From: Streptomyces aurantiogriseus
GTDB lineage: Bacteria; Actinomycetota; Actinomycetes; Streptomycetales; Streptomycetaceae
Assembly: GCF_014649375.1 (NCBI RefSeq)
Contig: NZ_BMSX01000020.1
Location: 1-64,000 of the forward strand
Reading direction: 5' to 3'
DNA length: 64,000 bases
Position numbers and translations under genes: made by a program. Shown piece after piece: positions 15,850 to 24,630 of this stretch. Numbering within the stretch: position 1 is the first letter of the stretch; every line of letters starts with the position of its first letter. The notes below the pieces were generated by a model. The model was not told the DNA's origin, did not search any database, and saw nothing but the letters and a program-made list of their open reading frames with translations.

Positions 15850-17199
15850 ATGTCATCGTCTCCCCCGTCCGGTCCGCCTGCGGAAGGCAAGCGGCCCCAC
15901 GTCATCTACCTCGCCATCGGCTTCCCGCCGGCCGCCAAGAGCTCCACGTATCGGATGCGTGAGACCGCCAACCAGTTCGTGAAGGTCGGCTGGGACGTCA
16001 CGGTCGTCAACATCGCCCGGGAGTCCTGGGAACTCGACTCCGGCATCGACCTCTCCCTGCTGGAGCAGGTGGACCCCCGCGTCGACATCGTCGAACTGCC
16101 GCTGACGCGCGAGGACCTGGAGACGGACATCCGCCTCTACAGCGAGGACCGCGCCCTCAACCCCAACGGCTGGGTCGCCAAGCTGCGCCGCCGCCAGACG
16201 AAGACCTTCCCCGAGCCGAACTTCGGCGAGTGGCGGTCCGACCTGGAGCAGGCCGTGCTGAAGATCCACCGCGAGAAGCCGGCGGACCTGCTGCTCGCCA
16301 GCTGCGTGCCCTACGTCAACCTCGCCGCAGCCTGGAAGCTGTGGGAGGAGGAGCAGGTGCCGTACGCGGTCGACTTCCGTGACGGCTGGTCCATCGACGT
16401 CATCGACGGCGTCGAGGCGTTCGCCCGCGACTCCGAAGAGGGTCGCTGGGAGAAGAAGGTCCTCGACCAGGCCGTCTCCCTCTGGGTCGTCAACGACCCG
16501 ATCGCCGAGCACTACCGGGCCCGCTACCCGGAGTTCGCCGACCGCGTGCACGTCGTACGCAACGGCTACGACGCCGACAGCTCGCCGGGCCGGGTGCACA
16601 AGCCGGACCGCGAGTCCGGTCTGGTCTTCGGCTACCTCGGCACGGTCAACTTCTCCATCCCGCACCTGGAGACGGTGCTGAACGCCTGGCGTGCGGCACG
16701 TGAGAAGGAGCCGCTGCTGGCGAACGCGCGCTTCGAGTTGCGCGGCCACATCGGCAACGGCGCCCACCGCGGGGCCAACCGGCACGCCGAGGTCCTCAAG
16801 GAGGCCGAGGCCGACGGCGTGTTCTTCGGGGGCCCGGCCGCCAAGGCCGAGGTCGCCTCGATCTACGCCAGCTGGGACGCCATGGTGCTGATCCTCATCG
16901 GCGGACGGTACGTCACCTCCGGCAAGGTCTACGAGTACATGGCGACCGGCCTGCCGATCGTCTCGGCGCACGCCGTCGAGCACGACGCGTCGAACGTGCT
17001 GCGCGGCCACCCGCTGTGGACGGGCGCCGTCGGCATCGACGAGGAGGGGCTGACCGAGTCGTTCATCAAGGCCGCGTACATGGCGGTGGAGACGACCGAC
17101 GAGGAGCACGCCGAAGCGATGGCCCACGCCGACCAGTTCACTCGTGAGGCGCTGATGTCCGTCGCCGTCAAGAACCTCGTCGAGGAGCTCGCCAAGTGA
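15850..17199 (+). CDS. GT4-like glycosyltransferase
   Basis: 449 residues from ATG 15850; earlier in-frame starts overlap the upstream gene and lack homology-like sequence. Residues 18-32 (H-V-I-Y-L-A-I-G-F-P-P-A-A-K-S) form the first beta strand and glycine-rich loop of a GT-B fold. The C-terminal half has F-G-Y-L-G-T-V-N, an R-G-H-I-G strand and V-Y-E-Y-M-A-T-G-L-P-I-V-S, the family's donor-binding end. It has no membrane segments and presumably acts at the inner face of the membrane on a lipid-linked acceptor. The next gene overlaps by four bases. Confidence 0.8.
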   Translation: MSSSPPSGPPAEGKRPHVIYLAIGFPPAAKSSTYRMRETANQFVKVGWDVTVVNIARESWELDSGIDLSLLEQVDPRVDIVELPLTREDLETDIRLYSEDRALNPNGWVAKLRRRQTKTFPEPNFGEWRSDLEQAVLKIHREKPADLLLASCVPYVNLAAAWKLWEEEQVPYAVDFRDGWSIDVIDGVEAFARDSEEGRWEKKVLDQAVSLWVVNDPIAEHYRARYPEFADRVHVVRNGYDADSSPGRVHKPDRESGLVFGYLGTVNFSIPHLETVLNAWRAAREKEPLLANARFELRGHIGNGAHRGANRHAEVLKEAEADGVFFGGPAAKAEVASIYASWDAMVLILIGGRYVTSGKVYEYMATGLPIVSAHAVEHDASNVLRGHPLWTGAVGIDEEGLTESFIKAAYMAVETTDEEHAEAMAHADQFTREALMSVAVKNLVEELAK

Positions 17200-19343
17200 C
17201 CGAAGTCCTGCTCGTCGCCTCCACCTGGCCGCAGTTCGGCGTCCTCACCACCTCGGTGCGCAAGTTCAACGAGCTCGGCGCGCGCGTTCGCCTCGCGGGC
17301 ACCTTCCCCATGGACGCCGAGGGCATCCCCGAGCAGCTCGCCGAGGTCGCGCTGGCCGAGGCAGCCCACCAGCTGCCGCGCAACCTCAAGCACCGCAGCC
17401 AGGCGCTGCGCCGCCGGGCCAGCAAGTCGCCGGCCGGTCTGCGCGTGTGGATGCAGTCCCACCGCGACTCCTGGCTGCGCTCGCACGCTCGCAACGCCGA
17501 CGTGCTCGTCGCGCTCGACCAGGGCGCCGTGTACACGGTGTGGCGGCTCGCGGAGTACAACCGCGCCGCCGCCGCCCAGTTCGGGCTCGCCCCCGCGCTG
17601 CGGGCCGTCGAGGCGCTGAAGGAACAGGGCGGCTCCACGGGCGGGCGCGGCTCGGTCCTGCCGCCTCTGCACGCCGTGACCCGCGATGTGAAGCGCAGCG
17701 TGGACAACCTGCCCGCGCAGATCATCCGCGCCGCGACCCCGCGCCCGGTGATGCGCTCCGGCGTCGGCGCCAAGCTGTGGCGTACCGCCCTCGCCGCGCC
17801 CGGCGTCCCGATAAGGGTGCGCGCCGCGACCTCGCGCTACGTCGCCGAGGGCATGCGGTGGGCCGGCCGCTCCAGCGGTGCCGCCCTCGCCCTCACCGAC
17901 GCCGCCGCGAAGATCCCCGACCCCAAGCTCAAGGCCGACCTGTACGACGAGGCCATGATGCAGGAGGTCGGCAAGGGCATCAGCCCGCGCAACATGGCCA
18001 AGGCGGTGGCGGCCCGGCTCGCACACGCCGACGCCGAGTTCGCCAAGGGCCGTACGAAGGAAGCCGCCGAGGCACTCAACCGGGCGCTGTTCCTGGACTT
18101 CCACCGGGTGCTGCACATCGACCAGCTGTCCTCGCCGCTGGCGAAGGACGCGGAGGGCTTCGTCGCCCCGCTGCACCGCTCGAAGGCGTTCCAGGCGCTC
18201 AGCCGGCCGCGTGGCCGCAAGGTCCCGGCGGCGCCCGCGCCCACCGACCGCCCGCTGCGGCTGCTGATCACCACCAGCGCCAACGACAACTTCCTGCACC
18301 TCGTCAAGGAGCACTTCGGCGACCACCCGGGCGTCGAGCTGCGCTATCTGGACCTGGCCGCCAACAAGCACCTCAAGCGCATCTCGTGGGCCGCCCCGCG
18401 GATGCTGCAGGACCGCCTGGCGGACGGGCAGAGCGACTACCAGGAAGAGGTTGAGCGCCTGATGCGCCCGCACCTCGACTGGGCCGACACGGTCTTCCTG
18501 GAGTGGGCGGCCGGCCCGGCCTCCATGCTCACCACGATCGACCCGGGCGACACCCGGATCGTCGTCCGTCTGCACAGCTATGAGGCGTTCACGCGCTGGC
18601 CGCACATGACGGACTTCTCGCGCGTCGACGACCTGGTCTTCATCGCCCCGCACGTGCGCGACCTGACCACCTCGCTGGTGCCGATGCTGCGCGGCGAGCA
18701 GGCCCCGCGCATGCCCGTCATCGACAACGCCATGGACCTGTCGGGCTTCGACCGCCCGAAGCTGGCCGAGGCCCGCTACAACCTGGGTCTGATCGGCATC
18801 AGCCAGGTCGCCAAGGACCCCAAGTGGGCTCTGGACGTCCTGGAGCGGGTGCGCAAGCACGACGACCGCTACCGGCTGATCCTGGTCGGCGACGACATGA
18901 ACCCGAAGACCAGCAGGGCCACCAGGGAGTACCTCGCCGAGTTCGAGGAACTGCTGGCACCGCTGGAGGAGTCGGGTGCGGTGGTCCGCCTCGGCCCGAC
19001 GGACGACGTCCCGTCCAAGCTCGTCGAGATCGGTACGATCCTCAGCTCCTCGGTCCGCGAGGGCTGCCACGTCGGTGTCATGGAGGGCGCGGCCAGCGGT
19101 GCCGTCCCGGTCGTGCGCGACTGGCCGTTCTACGCCGGCAAGCCCAACAGCGCCCGCACCCTCTATCCCGAGGGCTGGGTCGTGGGTTCCCCGCAGGAGG
19201 CGGCCGAGCGGATCCTGAAGGTGACGGCCACGGAGGAGTCCTGGCGCGCCGCGGGCGACCTTGCGAAGGAGCACGCGCTGACGGTGTGGGACTGGCCCGT
19301 GGTGCAGAAGCACTTCGAGAAGCTGTTCCTCCAGAACGGCTGA
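17196..19343 (+). CDS. Large glycosyltransferase-like protein with C-terminal GT-B domain
   Basis: 715 residues from GTG 17196, GTGA overlap with the previous gene. The first 50 residues look like the start of a GT-B fold (V-L-L-V-A-S-T-W-P-Q-F-G-V), followed by about 280 Ala/Arg-rich helical residues. A second GT-B-like half starts near residue 350 (L-R-L-L-I-T-T-S-A-N-D-N-F), with L-I-G-I-S-Q-V-A-K-D-P-K-W-A-L-D, R-L-I-L-V-G-D-D and E-G-C-H-V-G-V-M-E-G-A-A-S-G-A-V-P-V-V-R-D-W, the usual nucleotide-sugar-binding end. The long helical insert is odd and could bind a partner or the membrane. Substrate unknown. Confidence 0.7.
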   Translation: MTEVLLVASTWPQFGVLTTSVRKFNELGARVRLAGTFPMDAEGIPEQLAEVALAEAAHQLPRNLKHRSQALRRRASKSPAGLRVWMQSHRDSWLRSHARNADVLVALDQGAVYTVWRLAEYNRAAAAQFGLAPALRAVEALKEQGGSTGGRGSVLPPLHAVTRDVKRSVDNLPAQIIRAATPRPVMRSGVGAKLWRTALAAPGVPIRVRAATSRYVAEGMRWAGRSSGAALALTDAAAKIPDPKLKADLYDEAMMQEVGKGISPRNMAKAVAARLAHADAEFAKGRTKEAAEALNRALFLDFHRVLHIDQLSSPLAKDAEGFVAPLHRSKAFQALSRPRGRKVPAAPAPTDRPLRLLITTSANDNFLHLVKEHFGDHPGVELRYLDLAANKHLKRISWAAPRMLQDRLADGQSDYQEEVERLMRPHLDWADTVFLEWAAGPASMLTTIDPGDTRIVVRLHSYEAFTRWPHMTDFSRVDDLVFIAPHVRDLTTSLVPMLRGEQAPRMPVIDNAMDLSGFDRPKLAEARYNLGLIGISQVAKDPKWALDVLERVRKHDDRYRLILVGDDMNPKTSRATREYLAEFEELLAPLEESGAVVRLGPTDDVPSKLVEIGTILSSSVREGCHVGVMEGAASGAVPVVRDWPFYAGKPNSARTLYPEGWVVGSPQEAAERILKVTATEESWRAAGDLAKEHALTVWDWPVVQKHFEKLFLQNG

Positions 19344-19350
19344 CACCGGC

Positions 19351-19394
19351 ATGAGAGAAGGGCCCCCGGAATGCTCCGGGGGCCCTTCTCTCAT
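19351..19394. terminator. Bidirectional terminator between the two polysaccharide units
   Basis: A perfect 20-bp inverted repeat (19351-19370 with 19375-19394) with a 4-base loop lies between the plus-strand gene ending at 19343 and the minus-strand gene ending at 19442, so it can stop both transcripts. Confidence 0.9.
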
Positions 19395-19441
19395 GCGCTT
19401 CAGGCCCTTACGGCTTCAGGCGCTCACGGCGCTCAGGGCGC

Positions 19442-20410
19442 TCAGGGGTGCCGCAGCCGCCACCCCGCCCACGCCGACTCCACCATCTCCCGCACACCCC
19501 GCTGCGCGCTCCAGCCGAGCTCCTCGCGGATCAGGTCGGCGGAGGCCACCACGCGAGCCGGGTCGCCCGGGCGGCGCTCACGCACGCGCGGCTCGACGTC
19601 GGTGCGGCCGGTGACGTCCTGGATGATGCCGACCATCTCGGCGACCGAGACGCCTTCGCCGCGGCCGATGTTGAGGACCAGCCGGGCCTCCGGGTCGGCG
19701 GCGAGCCGACGGGCGGCCGCGACATGCGCGGCGGCGATGTCCTCGACGTGGATGTAGTCGCGGATGCAGGTGCCGTCCGGGGTCGGGTAGTCGTCGCCGA
19801 AGATCCACGGCGACTCGCCGGCGTCGAGGCGCTCGAAGACCATCGGGACGAGGTTGAAGACGCCGTCGTCACCCAGCTCGGGCGTGGCCGCGCCCGCCAC
19901 GTTGAAGTAGCGCAGCGAGGCGGTCGCCATCCGGTGCCGGGCACCGACGGCCGCCACCAGCCACTCGCCGGCCAGCTTGGTCTCGCCGTACGGGTTGATC
20001 GGCGCGCACGGCGTCTTCTCGGTGACGAGGTCGACGTCGGGCATGCCGTACACGGCGGCGGACGAGGAGAACAGGAACCGGCCGACGCCCGCGGCGGCGG
20101 CCGCGTCGAGCAGGACGCGCAGGCCCTCGACGTTCTCGTGGTAGTAGTACAGCGGCCGGGCGACGGACTCGGCCACCTGCTTCTTGCCGGCGATGTGCAC
20201 GATGCCGGTGACGGCGTGCTCGCGCAGCACCCGGTCGACGGTCTCGCGGTCGAGGACCGTGCCGGTCTCCAGCACGACACCGTCCGGGAGCCGCTCGGCG
20301 CGGCCCGTGCTCAGGTCGTCGAGGACGACGACGGACTCACCGGCGTCGGTCATCGCCTTCACCACATGCGAGCCGATGAAGCCGGCCCCGCCCGTGATCA
20401 GCCAGGTCAT
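19442..20410 (-). CDS. galE: UDP-glucose 4-epimerase family (GalE-like)
   Basis: 322 residues from ATG 20410; a GTG 39 bases further out lies outside the conserved start, and AAGGG precedes the ATG. G-G-A-G-F-I-G-S-H is the NAD loop, L-F-S-S-S-A-A-V-Y-G the central strand, and N-P-Y-G-E-T-K the catalytic Y-x3-K. R-D-Y-I-H-V-E-D-I and an L-N-I-G-R-G-E-G-V-S segment complete the GalE pattern. It interconverts UDP-Glc/UDP-Gal or their N-acetyl forms. Last gene of the minus-strand polysaccharide unit, so it likely provides a galacto-configured residue for the same polymer. Confidence 0.85.
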   Translation of the reverse strand: MTWLITGGAGFIGSHVVKAMTDAGESVVVLDDLSTGRAERLPDGVVLETGTVLDRETVDRVLREHAVTGIVHIAGKKQVAESVARPLYYYHENVEGLRVLLDAAAAAGVGRFLFSSSAAVYGMPDVDLVTEKTPCAPINPYGETKLAGEWLVAAVGARHRMATASLRYFNVAGAATPELGDDGVFNLVPMVFERLDAGESPWIFGDDYPTPDGTCIRDYIHVEDIAAAHVAAARRLAADPEARLVLNIGRGEGVSVAEMVGIIQDVTGRTDVEPRVRERRPGDPARVVASADLIREELGWSAQRGVREMVESAWAGWRLRHP

Positions 20411-20494
20411 GAGAAACCCTTCCTGCACCAGGGCCCCGCCCCGGGACACGGGGCGGGGCCACCAGGTTGTTCGCGTACGAGCGTCCAGCCGTCC

Positions 20495-21778
20495 TCAGCC
20501 GCCGATGACGACCCGGCGGACGCCCTTCCAGGCCTCCGGGTCGGTCGTACGACGACCGTCGACCAGGACGGTGACGTCCGGCAGGTCGGCCGGGGTCAGG
20601 GTGCGGTACTCGGCGTGGTCGGCCTGGAGGATCGCGGCGGTGACCTTCTCACCGTTGTGCGGGGTCAGGCCGTGCGCCGTCAGCTCGTCGGCGGTGTACA
20701 TCGGGTCCGAGACGAACGGGACCGCGCCGCGCGCCTTGAGCGCCTCGACGGTCGGGAAGACACCGGAGAACGCGGTCTCCTTGACGCCACCGCGGTAGGC
20801 GGCGCCCAGCACGAGCACGTTCACGCCGGTCAGATCGCCGTAGGCGGCGGCCAGCAGGTCCACGGCGTACTCGGGCATCGCGGCGTTCGCCTCACGGGCG
20901 GAGCGCACGACGGTCGCGGCCGGGTCGTTCCACAGGTACATCCGCGGGTAGATCGGGATGCAGTGGCCGCCGACGGCGATGCCCGGCTGGTGGATGTGGC
21001 TGTAGGGCTGCGAGTTGCAGGCCTCGATGACCTTCTTGACGTCGATGCCGTTGCTGTCGGCGAAGCGCGCGAACTGGTTCGCCAGACCGATGTTGACGTC
21101 CCGGTAGGTGGTCTCGGCGAGCTTGGCCAGCTCGGAGGCCTCCGCGGTGCCCAGGTCCCACACGCCGTTCGGCTGCGGCAGGTCGGTGCGCTCGTCGAAG
21201 TCGAGGACCTGCTCGTAGAACTCCACACCGCGCTCGGTCGACGCCTCGTCGATACCGCCGACCAGCTTCGGGTAGCGGCGCAGGTCGGCGAAGACCCGGC
21301 CGGTGAGGACGCGCTCCGGGGAGAACACCAGGTGGAAGTCCTCGCCGGCGGTCAGGCCCGAGCCCTCGGCCAGCATCGGCGCCCAGCGGGTGCGGGTGGT
21401 GCCGACGGGGAGGGTCGTCTCGTACGAGACGAGGGTGCCCGGCTTGAGGCCCTTGGCGATGGCCTTCGTGGCCGCGTCCATCCAGCCGAAGTCCGGCACG
21501 CCCTCGGCGTCGACGAACAGCGGGACGACCACGACGACGGCCTCGGACTCGGCGACGGCGGCCGCGGTGTCCGTCGTCGCGCTCAGCAGCCCGGCGTCGA
21601 CGGCCTGCTTGAGCTTGACGTCGAGGTCGTGCTCACCGGGGAACGGCTCGACACCGGCGTTGACCAGCTCGACGACCTTCTCGTTGACGTCCGCGCCGAT
21701 GACCCGGTGGCCCTTGGAGGCGAACTGCACGGCCAGCGGGAGCCCGATCTTGCCGAGCGCTACTACACAGATGTTCAT
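20495..21778 (-). CDS. UDP-N-acetyl-hexosamine 6-dehydrogenase (WbpA/WecC type)
   Basis: 427 residues. The NAD-binding start is M-N-I-C-V-V-A-L-G-K-I-G-L-P-L-A. Residues near 130 read E-T-T-L-P-V-G-T-T, and the catalytic segment G-G-H-C-I-P-I-Y-P contains the thiohemiacetal Cys. It oxidises C6 of UDP-GlcNAc or UDP-ManNAc to the uronic acid in two NAD-dependent steps. Pairing with Gfo/Idh/MocA, DegT and N-acetyltransferase genes favours the WbpA role (UDP-GlcNAc to UDP-GlcNAcA). It starts nine bases from the end of the glycosyltransferase gene, so they share a transcript. Confidence 0.85.
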   Translation of the reverse strand: MNICVVALGKIGLPLAVQFASKGHRVIGADVNEKVVELVNAGVEPFPGEHDLDVKLKQAVDAGLLSATTDTAAAVAESEAVVVVVPLFVDAEGVPDFGWMDAATKAIAKGLKPGTLVSYETTLPVGTTRTRWAPMLAEGSGLTAGEDFHLVFSPERVLTGRVFADLRRYPKLVGGIDEASTERGVEFYEQVLDFDERTDLPQPNGVWDLGTAEASELAKLAETTYRDVNIGLANQFARFADSNGIDVKKVIEACNSQPYSHIHQPGIAVGGHCIPIYPRMYLWNDPAATVVRSAREANAAMPEYAVDLLAAAYGDLTGVNVLVLGAAYRGGVKETAFSGVFPTVEALKARGAVPFVSDPMYTADELTAHGLTPHNGEKVTAAILQADHAEYRTLTPADLPDVTVLVDGRRTTDPEAWKGVRRVVIGG

Positions 21779-21787
21779 GGAGGGTCG

Positions 21788-23500
21788 CTACTTCCTTTTG
21801 GAACCGGTCGGCTTCTTGGCACCGTTCGGCTTGAACTTCTTGGCGACCGCCCGCAGCACGCGGACGGCACCGGTCTTCGGTTTCTGGAACAGGCGCCCGA
21901 GCGCCCGCCACACCAGTGTCCTCTTCGGGGGATACAGCTGGGCCGTGTCGATCACCACACGGCCCTTGTCGTTCACCAGGGCCGACGCACGGTACGGATC
22001 CCCGTCCGGCCCCCACAGGCGGGCCAGCGGCATGGGCAGTCCCTCGCCGCGCACGGGGATCTCGTACGTCCGGCCGACGAGGTCCAGGTAGACCCGGACG
22101 CCTCGCTTGGCGGTGACGTGGTCCAGCGGCACACGCGCGTGCAGCACACTGGCGGCACCGTCCTGCGCGGGCTCCACCCGCATCTCGCCGACGACCGGCG
22201 GCAGGACGTGCCCGGTCTTCAGCCGGCGCGCGCCCGGCTTGTCGGCCGACTTGGGCATGGCGCCCTTGGCGAGCCGCAGCGCGATCCGGGCCGCGTCGGT
22301 GTCACCCACGACCGGCACCCGTACGGACGCCGTGTAGGTGAGCCCGTCGCCCTGCTGCTCCCAGCCGGAGGCGAGCAGTTCGGTGCCCTCGGCGAGATGG
22401 CCGGGGACGGACTCCTCGAGCAGCTGGTAGACGCGGTCGGACAGGCCGATGCGCGGGTCACGGAAGCCCGGGTAGCGGGCGTGGGCGCGCTCGCCCTCGA
22501 CGACGAACGGCGTGGCCCCGTGCTCCTTCTCGGAGGTGATCGCCTCGCACAGCTCGTCGATCGCCCCCGCGTGCGCCAGCGCGATGCGCACCCGGCGCTT
22601 GACGTCCATGGCGTCACGGATGCCGTCGGTGAAGTAGGCGTCGGCGAGCCGCGCGATGCCCGCGCAGATCTGCCGCTGCAGCTCGCGGTCCAGGCCGGGG
22701 AAGTCGTCCTGGATGAGCTTGGCCAGCTCCCAGGTGAAGTGCCGGCGCAGCACGGCGTCGCGCTCCGGGCCCGCCTCGATGAGGCCGGCCGTGAAGTCCA
22801 TGATCTCCGCCGCGCACCGCAGCCGCGCCAGGTGGTCGGCGCGGTAGGTGATGTTGCTGGCGTCGCCGCGCTTGACCGCGAAGTAGCAGATGTAGTCGGC
22901 CACCACCGAGATCTTCCGGGCGCGCACGCACGCCTCGATGGTGAACGGCTGGTCGCTGCCCACGGGCATGTGCTCGGGGAAGCGCAGCTTGTACTTCTCG
23001 ACCAGCTCACGCCGGAACAGCTTGGTGTTGGCCAGGGTGAACGGCAGCGCGGAGTCGTACAGGCTGACGTCCGCGGCGTTCTCCTTGTAGAGCGCCTGGT
23101 GGACGTACCGGCCGTTCGTGCCGACCATCTTGCCGACGACGACGTCCGAGTCGTTCTTGTCGGCGCACTTCACCATGCGCTCCAGGGCTTCCTCGCCGAG
23201 GTAGTCGTCGGAGCCGATGAAGTACACGTAGCGGCCCGTGGCCACCTCCAGCGCCCGGTTGCTGGGCGCGGCGGGGCCGCCGGAGTTGGGCTGGTGGATC
23301 ACCTTGACGGTGTCCGGGTGCAGCGCCGCGAACCGGTCGAGTTCGCGGCCGCTGTCGTCGGTGGAGCCGTCGTCGACGGCGACGATCTCCAGCCGATCCC
23401 GGCCGATGCTCTGCCCGAGGAGGGAGTTCAGGCACTCCGTCAGGTAGGGCATCGTGTTGTAGACGGCGACGATGACGCTGACGTCAGGCGCAGCACTCAT
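21788..23500 (-). CDS. GT2 family glycosyltransferase with long C-terminal extension
   Basis: 570 residues from ATG 23500; the frame continues upstream without homology. The GT-A domain has V-S-V-I-V-A-V-Y-N-T, A-V-D-D-G-S-T-D-D-S and a Y-F-I-G-S-D-D-Y segment providing the metal-binding D-x-D-like site (S-D-D). Acceptor-side motifs include S-D-Q-P-F. After about residue 320 a beta-rich domain of some 200 residues follows, and the end is strongly basic (K-K-F-K-P...K-K-P...S-K-R-K), which could bind the anionic membrane or wall polymer. TarS-like wall teichoic acid transferases have a comparable layout, so a wall-polymer role is plausible. Confidence 0.8.
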   Translation of the reverse strand: MSAAPDVSVIVAVYNTMPYLTECLNSLLGQSIGRDRLEIVAVDDGSTDDSGRELDRFAALHPDTVKVIHQPNSGGPAAPSNRALEVATGRYVYFIGSDDYLGEEALERMVKCADKNDSDVVVGKMVGTNGRYVHQALYKENAADVSLYDSALPFTLANTKLFRRELVEKYKLRFPEHMPVGSDQPFTIEACVRARKISVVADYICYFAVKRGDASNITYRADHLARLRCAAEIMDFTAGLIEAGPERDAVLRRHFTWELAKLIQDDFPGLDRELQRQICAGIARLADAYFTDGIRDAMDVKRRVRIALAHAGAIDELCEAITSEKEHGATPFVVEGERAHARYPGFRDPRIGLSDRVYQLLEESVPGHLAEGTELLASGWEQQGDGLTYTASVRVPVVGDTDAARIALRLAKGAMPKSADKPGARRLKTGHVLPPVVGEMRVEPAQDGAASVLHARVPLDHVTAKRGVRVYLDLVGRTYEIPVRGEGLPMPLARLWGPDGDPYRASALVNDKGRVVIDTAQLYPPKRTLVWRALGRLFQKPKTGAVRVLRAVAKKFKPNGAKKPTGSKRK

Positions 23501-23610
23501 TCTCCGGCTCCTGGTCTCCGACAGCCGATGGCCGGCTGGGTCCTGCGGGGAAGGTCTCACAGAACATAGGAGTCCCACCGAGCACGCACCGTTCCCCCGA
23601 TGGGTGACGC

Positions 23611-24630
23611 TCAGCTGCCATGGGCGGCCAGATCCTCCGGCTGAAGGGACACGCTGCGGTTGTCCGTCGCCGACTGCAGCACCGCGGCCGCGACCTCGAC
23701 GGTCCGCATGCCCTGGCGCAGGGTACAGATGTCGGCGGCCTTGCCGAGCACGGCGTCCCGGAACAGCTCGTGCTCGACCAGGAGCGGTTCGCGCTTCGGG
23801 ATGGCGTAGCGGATCATGTCGCCCTCGGAGACACCGCGGAAGGCCTGCAGGGCCTCCCACTCGGTGGTCACCGCCGCGTTGGAATGGAACGTCAGGTCCG
23901 CGGTGAGGGTGTCGGCGATGAAGCAGCCGCGCTCACCGGTGACCGACGTGAACCGCTCCTTGAGCGGGCTCAGCCAGTTGACCAGGTGGTTGACCATGGT
24001 GCCGTCGTCCAGGCGGCCGACCGCGGAGACCATGTCCTCGTGCTGACGACCGCTCTTGGAGACGGTGTGCGCGGCGATGGACACGTACTGGCGGCCCGTC
24101 ACCCAGCCGGTGAGGTCGATGTCGTGCGTGGCGAGGTCCTTGACCACACCGACGTCCGCGATGCGGTGCGGGAACGGCCCCTGACGACGCGTGACGACCT
24201 GGTAGACGTCACCCAGTTCGCCGGACTCCAGGCGGGCGCGCAGCGAGCGCAGCGCCGGGTTGCACCGCTCGATGTGGCCGACGCCGGCCACCAGACCGCG
24301 CGACTCGAACGCCTCGACGAGACGGCGGGCGCCCTCGACGGTGTCGGCGACCGGCTTCTCGATCAGCGCGCAGACGCCGGCCTCGGCGAGCGCCAGACCG
24401 ACCTCCTCGTGCAGATGGGTCGGGCACGCCACGACGGTGTAGTCGACGCCGAGGGCGATGAGCTCCTCGACGGTGTTCAGGATCGGCGCGCCCTGGGCGG
24501 CACCGAACTTGTCCCCCATCGGGTCGACGACGCCGACCAGGTCGACGCCCTCCAGACCGGCCAGGACGCGGGCGTGGTGACGCCCCATCGAACCGAGGCC
24601 GACGAGTCCGGCCCGCAGCGGCTTGCTCAC
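23611..24630 (-). CDS. Gfo/Idh/MocA oxidoreductase (WbpB-like UDP-sugar 3-dehydrogenase)
   Basis: 339 residues from GTG 24630, overlapping the aminotransferase stop by four bases. The N-terminal Rossmann fold reads A-G-L-V-G-L-G-S-M-G-R-H-H-A-R, and the family motif E-K-P-V-A occurs near residue 90. The centre shows H-I-E-R-C-N-P-A and H-D-I-D-L-T-G-W, the usual substrate-side His/Asp region. Next to a DegT aminotransferase it most likely oxidises C3 of UDP-GlcNAcA (WbpB role), giving the keto sugar that is aminated by its neighbour. A 110-base gap separates it from the glycosyltransferase gene. Confidence 0.8.
   Translation of the reverse strand: MSKPLRAGLVGLGSMGRHHARVLAGLEGVDLVGVVDPMGDKFGAAQGAPILNTVEELIALGVDYTVVACPTHLHEEVGLALAEAGVCALIEKPVADTVEGARRLVEAFESRGLVAGVGHIERCNPALRSLRARLESGELGDVYQVVTRRQGPFPHRIADVGVVKDLATHDIDLTGWVTGRQYVSIAAHTVSKSGRQHEDMVSAVGRLDDGTMVNHLVNWLSPLKERFTSVTGERGCFIADTLTADLTFHSNAAVTTEWEALQAFRGVSEGDMIRYAIPKREPLLVEHELFRDAVLGKAADICTLRQGMRTVEVAAAVLQSATDNRSVSLQPEDLAAHGS

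Noticed and set aside
16929..19394. Minus-strand frame of 821 codons opposite the two glycosyltransferases
   Set aside because: No motifs, and it runs through the terminator hairpin; the plus strand carries recognisable GT sequence.
19448..23569. Very long plus-strand open frame of 1373 codons opposite galE, the dehydrogenase and the GT2 gene
   Set aside because: It mirrors GC codon bias of real minus-strand genes, has no domains and is rich in Val/Asp/Gly/Arg as expected for an antisense shadow.
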